Source: Bacteroidota bacterium (GTDB lineage: Bacteria > Bacteroidota > Bacteroidia > Chitinophagales > BACL12). From it: a stretch of DNA of 64,000 bases. The position numbers and the translations under genes were made by a program. The DNA is taken from the NCBI GenBank assembly GCA_016706865.1, contig JADJIS010000003.1, positions 620,001 to 684,000 on the forward strand, in the 5' to 3' direction. A model generated the notes under the pieces. It had not been told where the DNA came from and made no database searches. It worked only from the letters and a program-made list of their open reading frames with translations. Shown here piece by piece: positions 26,330-33,186 of this stretch (the first letter of the stretch is position 1; each line of letters starts with the position of its first letter).

Positions 26330-26488
26330 TTGAATTTGTAAGCACCCCAAAAACGCAATAGTGATCGCTTTCCTAAAAATTTCATGTTTCAACTGACTGA
26401 ATCAGAGGTTGAATTCATGGTATCGCAATTTGCGATACCATCCAAACAGGCACTGGGTGGGCATTTGCCTTGAAGAAGACAAAGAAAT

Positions 26489-26664
26489 TAGGACACAGGA
26501 CACAAGACTGGACACAGGACAAGGAAAAGGGGACAAAGCAAAACAAACGGTGAGTCTTTTATTACGCCATGTGGACTTTTCTTCACCCTCCAGTGGTTGG
26601 TGAAAAACACACAACCACGGCGTACGGGACGGACTCACGAATCACGATTGACGATTCACGAAAA
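26489..26664. repeat. GACACAG heptamers, GTACGCCGTGG hairpin and ATTCACG heptamers
   Basis: GACACAG-type units cover about 26489-26540. A hairpin (TGGTTGGTG, AAAAA loop, CACACAACCA; 26594-26617) belongs to the family also found at 47903-47926 and 54120-54142. ATTCACG/ATTGACG heptamers cover about 26637-26662. Confidence 0.75.
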
Positions 26665-26730
26665 TGAATATCCTTCGAATTTAAATTATTAAGCCAGTAA
26701 ATAATCCTCAGGTTTTATTCCAGTAAATCC

Positions 26731-26793
26731 TATGTCCAATTTCCCATGTCCTATGTCAGTCCTATGTCCTATGTCATATGTCCTATGTCCCGC
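26731..26793. repeat. Heptanucleotide tandem array, unit TCCTATG
   Basis: About eight TCCTATG/TCCCATG units are interrupted by one TCAG slip that also occurs in the array at 38106-38225, pointing to common descent. The array abuts the stop codon of the minus-strand gpsA gene. Confidence 0.85.
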
Positions 26794-27837
26794 TCAAATG
26801 AATTCCACATCCATCCCCATCTTATATCGCATTAAATATTCCACTCCCGCATTTACATTTAAATTTTCAAAAATACCGGAGGCGAGGGTTTTGATGATGG
26901 GGCAATTTACGTTGTAATAATTTGCGAGGCCATTTGCGATGCGGATGGTGTTGATACCTTCTGCAACTTCTTCCATCGAATGAATAATATCATTTATTTT
27001 TTCTCCCTTCGCCAAACGAAATCCAACAGTGTAATTTCTACTGCTAGGAGAGGAGCAGGTTGCAATAATATCGCCTATACCTGCTAAACCTAAAAACGAT
27101 TTAACATCTGCACCTAAGGCTTCACTTAATTTAATTATCTCTGCCCAACCTTTGGTAATTAATAAGGCACGCGCATTTTCACCCATATTTAATCCGGTAA
27201 TTATACCGCTGCCGATTGCGAGAATATTTTTTAATACTCCCGCTAATTCCACTCCAACAATATCATAACTTCCATACACCTGAAAGCGCGGACCTTTTAA
27301 TGCATTTTGTCCTTCATGTATCACTTCATCAAAACGACTCGCAATAACAGTTGCTGCCGGAAGGCCCTGCGCAATTTCTTTCGCAAGATTCGGTCCCGCC
27401 ATACAACCAACGCGCACAACAACCGACTCACTGCGAATTAATTCGCTCATGGTGAGTACATTCTTTCCTGCTATGCGCGATTTTGCTTTTAATTTTTCTA
27501 ATCCTTTTTTCTTTACTGCCAATCCTTTTGTTCCGTGAATTAAAATATGATCGGGTCGAAGGAATGGTGACATAGTGCGTATCATATCCTTAAATCCATC
27601 ACTGGAAACAATGGGAAAAATTAAATAACATTCTTTTGCAACAAGTGCAATATCATTTGTAACGGTAATATTTTTATGCAGAATTTGATTTGCAGATCTA
27701 TTATTTGCGATGATCTCCGCAACATTTTCGGGGCGACGTGAATATAAATATACATGGTTATTTTCTGCCAACAAATTAGCAACTGCGGTCCCAAAACTTC
27801 CCGCACCAACTACGCCAACAGATTCTTTTTTAGACAT
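26794..27837 (-). CDS. gpsA: NAD(P)-dependent glycerol-3-phosphate dehydrogenase
   Basis: The enzyme reduces dihydroxyacetone phosphate to sn-glycerol-3-phosphate for phospholipid synthesis. The 347-residue protein has the N-terminal dinucleotide-binding motif GVVGAGSFGTAVA (residues 8-20), HGTKGL, GPNLAKEIAQGLPAA, the catalytic-lysine region VELAGVLKNILAIGSGI, and GLAGIGDIIATCSSPSSRNYTVG. All family signatures are present. Its start overlaps the stop of the upstream acyltransferase gene by 8 bp, so the two form an operon that makes and then acylates glycerol-3-phosphate. Confidence 0.95.
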   Translation of the reverse strand: MSKKESVGVVGAGSFGTAVANLLAENNHVYLYSRRPENVAEIIANNRSANQILHKNITVTNDIALVAKECYLIFPIVSSDGFKDMIRTMSPFLRPDHILIHGTKGLAVKKKGLEKLKAKSRIAGKNVLTMSELIRSESVVVRVGCMAGPNLAKEIAQGLPAATVIASRFDEVIHEGQNALKGPRFQVYGSYDIVGVELAGVLKNILAIGSGIITGLNMGENARALLITKGWAEIIKLSEALGADVKSFLGLAGIGDIIATCSSPSSRNYTVGFRLAKGEKINDIIHSMEEVAEGINTIRIANGLANYYNVNCPIIKTLASGIFENLNVNAGVEYLMRYKMGMDVEFI

Positions 27838-29536
27838 GGTCTTCTAATCCGTAACCTTCCAGTCGGTTATGATAAAATAATAATAATTTCATATCCTGAC
27901 ATTTTATTGTTCCGGATTTAGTAATTAATAAAGGACGTTTATTGTGATATACTCCGAGTTTTTTAGTAGCATATTTTATCATTTCATTCACATCTTCCGC
28001 AAGAACAATTGGATCTAATCTTATTTCACCCTTATGTTCCATTTTGGAAAGTTCTTTTACTACTTTTTTTACGGCAGCGGTTAATTCCTCCATGGTTAAC
28101 TCTCGAAACTCTTCTGCCATGCGCAATACAGAATAAAGATCGCTGTTGTGATGTTTCTTTTGAAAGGTTTTAAATGCCGCATAAGCAACTACATTTTCAG
28201 GAAGTGCAACATTGTTCTTTCTAAATGCTTTGAGAATTCCTTCACTCAACATTTTGGTATACACTGCATCGCGTTGTGTATCATATTTTAAAACACCCTT
28301 CGATTTAAAATAATCGCGGATGTCAATTTCGTTTCCATTATTATCCAGACTTTTTCCGCTATCATCCACCGGATTTCCGAAGATATCCATACATCTGCCA
28401 AAAGAAATTGTAAAGTCAGCATCGGCACTAAAAAAACGATACATGAATTTTACAATTTTATAAGAGGAAGATGATTTATCACTCGGAACAAAATATCTCT
28501 CCTTTCCAACATTTTTTAAATAATCATCAATTAATTCCGGTGCTTCCAATACGAAACCATAATTTAAATTAACAGGTACTACATATATCTTTTTATAATC
28601 CACTCCCTGAGAATCGATAATTAATCTGCGTTGCGCTTCCAGTGCAGTTCCAAGCAAACCTAATTTTAATTGTGATTCAATCATATTGCTGCGCGAACGC
28701 GTTCCTCCCGGAAAAAATAAACTATGTCCGCCCCGCATGATCACCTCTGTGGAATATACTTTTAATGCTTCAAGATAAATTGCATTTTTCTTTCTTCTGT
28801 CTACACGATATGCACCCAATCTATTCATAAAAAATGCAAGAAAACGCACTGAAAATAAATTCATTCCTGCACCATAAAAAAATGCCGGCAAACCAATAGC
28901 GGAAATTCCCCAACCAACTGTTATTGAATCTATATTACTTGTATGCGTTGGAACCATAACAATAATTCCATCCTTTGCCAAATTCCGCAATTGTTCAATT
29001 TCACCAACCAGATGAATGCTATTTAAGAGATCTTTTTTATTATTAAATAATCTTCTGAATGCGCGGCTATGCGATGCATTTAATAAACGATTAAAAGCGA
29101 AAGGAACAAATCGCTCAGAAAAATTATAAGTGCGTTTACTAAAATTCCCGACAATTTCTGAAACATATCTTTTTAATATACTTTTCAGAATTGCTTTTTC
29201 TTCTTCAATTTTATTATCGGGGTGACTTTCTAGTTTAATTAAATTATTTTTCACCGACGACCAGAATTCCTTATCATCGGAAGGGTCGGTTTTCCAAGGT
29301 CTTTCAACGCGAATTTTTTCCAAATACACTGCTTTGGCAAGCTCATTTTGCAATGCTTTTTCGGATGGATCTTTTTTGAGAATAGCCTGCAGTGTTTCCT
29401 CCACTACGTGGTCGATCAGCCATGCCCGTTGATTGCTCAATTTCGCGATTGGCCAATCGTCGATATTCGGTAATATCCTTTTATAAGGGTGTGTTGCCCG
29501 TTTATGTTTTCCGTTTTCTTCCCCCATGCGATGCAA
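27830..29536 (-). CDS. plsB: Glycerol-3-phosphate acyltransferase, PlsB-like
   Basis: This 568-residue acyltransferase probably acylates position 1 of glycerol-3-phosphate at the membrane. The HX4D motif is PTHTSNID (H198, D203); LGAYRVDRRKKN supplies the second block and FFPGGTRSRS the third. A long N-terminal and a helical C-terminal region resemble bacterial PlsB, though the protein is shorter than the E. coli enzyme (about 800). It is the first gene of a two-gene operon with gpsA, which supplies its substrate; this context supports the assignment. Confidence 0.8.
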   Translation of the reverse strand: MHRMGEENGKHKRATHPYKRILPNIDDWPIAKLSNQRAWLIDHVVEETLQAILKKDPSEKALQNELAKAVYLEKIRVERPWKTDPSDDKEFWSSVKNNLIKLESHPDNKIEEEKAILKSILKRYVSEIVGNFSKRTYNFSERFVPFAFNRLLNASHSRAFRRLFNNKKDLLNSIHLVGEIEQLRNLAKDGIIVMVPTHTSNIDSITVGWGISAIGLPAFFYGAGMNLFSVRFLAFFMNRLGAYRVDRRKKNAIYLEALKVYSTEVIMRGGHSLFFPGGTRSRSNMIESQLKLGLLGTALEAQRRLIIDSQGVDYKKIYVVPVNLNYGFVLEAPELIDDYLKNVGKERYFVPSDKSSSSYKIVKFMYRFFSADADFTISFGRCMDIFGNPVDDSGKSLDNNGNEIDIRDYFKSKGVLKYDTQRDAVYTKMLSEGILKAFRKNNVALPENVVAYAAFKTFQKKHHNSDLYSVLRMAEEFRELTMEELTAAVKKVVKELSKMEHKGEIRLDPIVLAEDVNEMIKYATKKLGVYHNKRPLLITKSGTIKCQDMKLLLFYHNRLEGYGLEDHV

Positions 29537-29649
29537 ATATAAAGGGTTTGCCTTGTTTTAAAGGATTGAAGGCGGTATTTGAACGTTTAGGCGTATTTTT
29601 GCATTATTATAGCACTTAAGCACACTTTTTGCTTATGCAATAAAAACCT

Positions 29650-30012
29650 GGGGTTGACAGGAATTGACAGCATTGTTCATTGACAAGTAAGCATGCAGAG
29701 CATTGTAATTTGGCTCTTTAATCTCAAGCTACGAAACAATTTTACACGGCGAGTCTAACTACGCCATGGCAGCTTAATTCCAAGAATTAAGTAGCCTTCG
29801 TTCTCAGAATCGATTGTCTGATACGGTTTTGAAGGACGTCACAACATCAGAATAGGGATGTAATTTTCCGCTGCACCCCGAGATAAAGGAAATAAGGATA
29901 TTCTCAGGTCCGACCGTTCACCCTGAATATCCCGAAAACCAAGAATGGCCTAAGCATGTAGAAAGCTTGTAAATGCTTTGGCTGGACGTGGGTTCGATTC
30001 CCACCAGCTCCA
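29650..30012 (+). ncRNA. ssrA: tmRNA (transfer-messenger RNA)
   Basis: The 5' acceptor arm GGGGTTG (29650-29656) pairs, with G-U pairs, with CAGCTCC (30005-30011). A T-arm (GTGGG, TTCGATT loop, CCCAC) precedes it, and the discriminator A is at 30012. CCA is not encoded. The mRNA-like part has a reading frame at 29748-29777, resume codon GGC, encoding the tag GESNYAMAA followed by TAA. The RNA frees stalled ribosomes and tags the incomplete protein for proteolysis. A perfect-stem terminator follows immediately. The 3' end and terminator are duplicated at 31522-31570. Confidence 0.93.
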
Positions 30013-30047
30013 CGAAGACGGTCTTAACGCTATAGCGTTAAGACCGT
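30008..30047 (+). repeat. tmRNA 3'-end direct repeat, left copy (possible att site)
   Basis: The 40 bp from the acceptor arm through the terminator stem are identical to 31522-31561. Weaker similarity continues about 60 bp further on both sides (TTTATTTCTCAATCAATT is shared). A duplicated tmRNA 3' end is the usual trace left by elements that integrate there. Confidence 0.75.
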
Positions 30048-30054
30048 TATTTTT
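30018..30054 (+). terminator. Rho-independent terminator of tmRNA
   Basis: A perfect 13-bp stem (30018-30030 with 30035-30047) around a TATA loop is followed by TATTTTT. It begins 6 bp after the tmRNA discriminator base. Confidence 0.9.
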
Positions 30055-30256
30055 CATCATAACTTTGCTTTGATGAAGCACACTCGTTTATTTCTCAATC
30101 AATTTCAGTAAATTTTATCTGTCTTGAAAAGACAAATTTTGACATTCATTTTATCATCTTTGACGATTTTGATATTTAGAAAATACCGGATTAGATCCAA
30201 TAATCACCAAATATCAGTGGTAATTATCATTACTTGTTTAGGTGTGAAAATTACAT

Positions 30257-30264
30257 TACCTTTG
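30257..30264 (+). promoter_or_regulatory. TACCTTTG -7 box in front of the inserted genes
   Basis: TACCTTTG fits the Bacteroidota -7 consensus and ends 13 bp before the ATG at 30278, allowing a leader of about 5-8 bases. It suggests the two inserted genes have their own promoter. Confidence 0.45.
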
Positions 30265-30277
30265 AATAAAAGAAGAA

Positions 30278-30775
30278 ATGGCTAAAAATTATACAATTGA
30301 TCAAAGTGCCACTACAGGCTTTTGGTATTGGCAATGCAAGGATGGCAGCTCTGAAGGGTATGCAGGTACGAAAAGCGAAGCGAAAGCAGCGGCACAAAGC
30401 GCTTGTTCTGCTGGATATGTTATCACGCCACCTAAGGTAGATGCAACTGTTATTTCTGGATATTTGGCTACATTTTCGGCAAAGGATTTAAATAATCAAA
30501 TAAACACTTTTAGTGTCGGAGAAATTTCTGAAAACTCTTTTTGTGGTTTTTTTGGACTTGACTGCTTTGAAAATTCGCAATCAAGTGATGTCCTAAAAGC
30601 TACTACAATTTTGAAAATTTGGGGAATTTACAGAGGTGGAATTACTTCAACACAAATTAAAACCTTGCATTATTTAAATAATACAGAATTCAATAAACTA
30701 ATTGCTCGTCAATATTTTGGCTTAGAAATTACAATTAATGATAATGGCACAATTTCTTGGAGTTTTCCTTCTTAA
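30278..30775 (+). CDS. Hypothetical protein of the tmRNA-linked insert
   Basis: I do not recognise this 165-residue protein. It begins with an aromatic and Gly-rich segment (SATTGFWYWQCKDGSS) and an Ala/Lys-rich helix (AGTKSEAKAAAQSACSAG). The middle has three further cysteines (SFCGFFGLDCFE), and the C-terminal part (TTILKIWGIYRGGIT, then LHYLNNTEFNKLIARQYFG) looks helical, possibly a winged-helix-like unit. No signal peptide or membrane helix is apparent. It overlaps the start of the next gene, so the two are probably translated together. It lies between two copies of the tmRNA 3' end, which marks it as accessory DNA. Confidence 0.6.
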   Translation: MAKNYTIDQSATTGFWYWQCKDGSSEGYAGTKSEAKAAAQSACSAGYVITPPKVDATVISGYLATFSAKDLNNQINTFSVGEISENSFCGFFGLDCFENSQSSDVLKATTILKIWGIYRGGITSTQIKTLHYLNNTEFNKLIARQYFGLEITINDNGTISWSFPS

Positions 30776-31364
30776 TTATTATTTTTTGTTTCCAATTGGG
30801 AATAATCCTACTGGGACTATTGCAGGTCCCGGAAAAGAATTTTATGTAGATGAATATGAAATAACTAATTTAGCTTGGAGAGAATTTTTATTTTTTATGG
30901 AAGAAAAAGATTCCAATAATTTAAGTAAGCTAGTACCTGATTCTGCAAGTTGGTATAAAGTTTATTCTGGTAATTATTTAAAACCAAATGATTTTGACAA
31001 TTACCCAGTTGTAGGGATTGATTTTTTTCAAGTCAGTCTTTTTTGTGAATGGAGAAGTGAAGTTGTAAGCAAACGAACTGGGAAGGAAATTATTTATTAT
31101 TTGCCTTCTAAAGAGGAGTTTAATTTAGCAGTTGATTTTTTTAATAAAAATGAATTCACTGCAAAACTTTCAGATGTTCATATAATTGATAAAAAAAGTA
31201 AGGTGAAAGGCCTTTGTTCAAATGTTTCGGAAATGACCAATGTCGAAGGTTTTGCTATGGGCGCAAATTGGAATAGTGAATCAGCCAGTTGTTATTTACA
31301 ATCAACTTATACTGAAAATTCTGAATATGTAGGATTTCGATGTTTTGCCAAGTTTGTTAAATAA
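30738..31364 (+). CDS. Small stand-alone SUMF1/formylglycine-generating-enzyme-fold protein
   Basis: This protein of up to 208 residues carries the SUMF1/C-type-lectin-like fold: FYVDEYEITNLAWREFLFFM, NYPVVGIDFFQVSLFCEWRS, YYLPSKEEF and the closing YVGFRCFAKF. These correspond to the EVTN..Y..F, PV..V....A..YC.W and GFR motifs of that family, which includes GldK/GldJ. The catalytic cysteine pair of true formylglycine-generating enzymes is not evident, so a binding role is more likely. ATG 30738 overlaps the upstream gene by 38 bp; a start at 30744 is possible. The short hydrophobic N-terminus (FLGVFLLNYYFLF) might be an uncleaved anchor. Confidence 0.65.
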   Translation: MIMAQFLGVFLLNYYFLFPIGNNPTGTIAGPGKEFYVDEYEITNLAWREFLFFMEEKDSNNLSKLVPDSASWYKVYSGNYLKPNDFDNYPVVGIDFFQVSLFCEWRSEVVSKRTGKEIIYYLPSKEEFNLAVDFFNKNEFTAKLSDVHIIDKKSKVKGLCSNVSEMTNVEGFAMGANWNSESASCYLQSTYTENSEYVGFRCFAKFVK

Positions 31365-31521
31365 ATATAATCAATCTTGATCGTCGGAGTAATGGGATGG
31401 ACGTAATCCTGTTATAATTTTACTTTGGGTATTTAAGTATATGGCAAGAACAAAAGCTTATTGTATTTTTATACAATTCCTTCATTTTCAATATTATCGG
31501 GTTCGATAACGGTACCCTCAA

Positions 31522-31561
31522 CTCCACGAAGACGGTCTTAACGCTATAGCGTTAAGACCGT
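31522..31561 (+). repeat. tmRNA 3'-end direct repeat, right copy (possible att site)
   Basis: This is an exact 40-bp copy of tmRNA 30008-30047. Just upstream the sequence GGGTTCGATAAC looks like a decayed T-arm, so the copy may extend weakly into the tRNA-like domain. Confidence 0.75.
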
Positions 31562-31570
31562 CTTTTTTTT
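31532..31570 (+). terminator. Duplicated terminator closing the insert
   Basis: The stem is the same perfect 13-bp stem as the tmRNA terminator, here followed by a longer T-tract (CTTTTTTTT). It would terminate transcripts of the two inserted genes. The rest of the gap 31365-31783 shows no gene. Confidence 0.85.
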
Positions 31571-31783
31571 ATCAAAACTTTGCTTAAGGATGAACACTCA
31601 TTTATTTCTCAATCAATTAGGGATATTTTGAGCAACTAAAAATTGAAATTAAATCAGCAATTTTTGGGAATGTAGTGAAATTTATTTCAGAAATAGAAAT
31701 GTATAGAATTACCAATTAAATTAAATAAAAACGTATTGGGGTTAATGCCTATTAAATAATAATTTCAGGTTTTCGTAAATTAT

Positions 31784-31990
31784 TTAAGGCAAAGAGATTT
31801 CTGTCGAGTAATTTTTATTCTCTGAGACAATTTTGACTATATTTATTCCAGATGGTTGTAATAATTCAAAAGAAAAAAACGAATCAGTCATAAAACGTGA
31901 AAGTATTTACTTTTCCTGAAGATCGAAAATGAAAATTCCTGATTCTCCAACCAATTTATTTAGGTTGATATAAACTCTTTGGAACAACGC
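31784..31990 (-). pseudogene. Remnant of a T9SS type-A C-terminal sorting domain
   Basis: On the minus strand one frame reads RVYINLNKLVGESGIF then IFDLQEK and a stop codon; beyond the stop the same frame continues with ELLQPSGINIVKIVSENKN and ends in a proper stop at 31784. This is the pattern of a T9SS sorting domain (VYINLN, IFDLQGK, LPSGIYIVKI) broken by one nonsense mutation and lacking any upstream coding part. It closely resembles the end of the neighbouring gene at 32080, so it is probably the tail of a lost paralogue. Confidence 0.7.
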
Positions 31991-32079
31991 TAGTATTGGT
32001 AGTTGCAAAAGTACAGAAAAGGCCTACTTTTTTGCCTACTTACATAGGTGTTTTTTCCATAGATCAAAATAGTTTTGAA

Positions 32080-32985
32080 TTATTGCAAATTAACTTTGTC
32101 AGTTCTATGTTGTTTTTCATCAGAAATCAACTCAACAACATACATGCCTTTTGATTCTCTTAATTTTATTTCAGTAAATTGATTAATCAGTGTACCGGAA
32201 TAAACTTCTTTTCCTTTTAAATCATAAATATGAACTTCAACCTTATTGATTACATCATTTAAATTTATATAAATCGTAGTATTAAAAGAGTAAACAGTGG
32301 CTTGTAATATATTTGTTTCATTAATCCCAACTGTTGTTGTATCACCAATCATATCGCCTGCAGCAATTCCGACATCACATTTTGCTTCATACGCAAAATC
32401 TTTAACAGTTATTTCTTTGCCACTGTTTTTTACATCGCAACGTATCCAACCGTAATGGTAACACCCCTCGATATCTTTGAAATAAACACCTAAATAATGA
32501 TCTAGAACTTCTGGATACCATTCACCACCTTCGTGAGAATATGCCCCTTTATCTGTTGTATATCGAAAAGCCACAACTTCTAACCCAAATTCCTGAAAGC
32601 TTAAACTATCATTAATATTTTCGCCTTCTGCTAAGGCATATGGAAAATACATTGTAAAAGTACCAGCTGCTGAACCACCCCATATTTCAGTAAATCCTGC
32701 GATATAATTTCCTGCTATTTTTGGGCCGGCATTAATTACACTCAAATGAGAAGTTACATATCCAGAATAGTAAGTAGTGGCTAAAAAGTCGAATGATCTT
32801 TTTAAAACAGAAAAATCCAAAATTCCGTCATTGTTCATATCAATATCAAATAGCTCCATGTGATAATTGATAACGGTATCAGGAATGTCAGTATAAACAG
32901 CTTCTGCTGCTGCTTCTTCATGTAAGAGAAGAAAACAGACAGCAGACGCTGAATACCCTTGGATATTAAATTTTGCTCTTTTCAT
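32080..32985 (-). CDS. YGWxR-family secreted protein with T9SS sorting domain
   Basis: The 301-residue exported protein has a signal region (GYSASAVCFLLLHEEAAA). The conserved domain contains DIDMNNDGILDFSV, YHYGWIRCDV and VKDFAYEAKCDVGI, matching proteins at 17200, 33187 and 35293. The C-terminus (TIYINLNDV, IYDLKGKEVYSG, SKGMYVVELIS) is a type-A sorting domain. It is the shortest member of the family, having only the domain and the sorting signal. Its ATG overlaps (ATGA) the stop of a small remnant frame upstream. Function unknown; probably surface-exposed. Confidence 0.75.
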   Translation of the reverse strand: MKRAKFNIQGYSASAVCFLLLHEEAAAEAVYTDIPDTVINYHMELFDIDMNNDGILDFSVLKRSFDFLATTYYSGYVTSHLSVINAGPKIAGNYIAGFTEIWGGSAAGTFTMYFPYALAEGENINDSLSFQEFGLEVVAFRYTTDKGAYSHEGGEWYPEVLDHYLGVYFKDIEGCYHYGWIRCDVKNSGKEITVKDFAYEAKCDVGIAAGDMIGDTTTVGINETNILQATVYSFNTTIYINLNDVINKVEVHIYDLKGKEVYSGTLINQFTEIKLRESKGMYVVELISDEKQHRTDKVNLQ

Positions 32986-33185
32986 TGCTTAACAAGCTCT
33001 TTAACAACGAAGTTATTGTCATCAAATCTAACCATTATTTGATAAACTCCTACACTCAAACGGGAGATGTCCAGAGCCTTACCATTGCTAAGCTCCGTCT
33101 CTCGAGTTACCTCCCATTCATTTTGAATAAATCCCGAGTAATTTTCATTTTGCCTGAATTTTATTAAATTTGAGGTGTAATCCAT
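32982..33185 (-). pseudogene. Remnant T9SS sorting-domain tail overlapping the start of the next gene
   Basis: A 67-codon minus-strand frame from the ATG at 33185 ends with KALDISRLSVGVYQIMVRF followed by VVKELVKQ and TGA, a typical end of a T9SS sorting domain (DIS.L..GVY.I......V.K...K). Nothing recognisable precedes it, and the frame can be extended only into the N-terminal codons of the opposite-strand gene at 33187. It is most simply a truncated gene end left by a rearrangement. Its stop overlaps the ATG of the gene at 32985. Confidence 0.6.
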
Positions 33186-33186
33186 T

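Noticed and set aside
30738..31364. Diversity-generating retroelement target (SUMF1/C-lectin fold)
   Set aside because: No reverse transcriptase, template repeat or adenine-biased variable repeat is visible nearby.
31501..31535. A second tRNA gene beside the duplicated tmRNA 3' end
   Set aside because: Only a T-arm-like GGTTCGA and a CTCCA tail are present; no cloverleaf can be folded.
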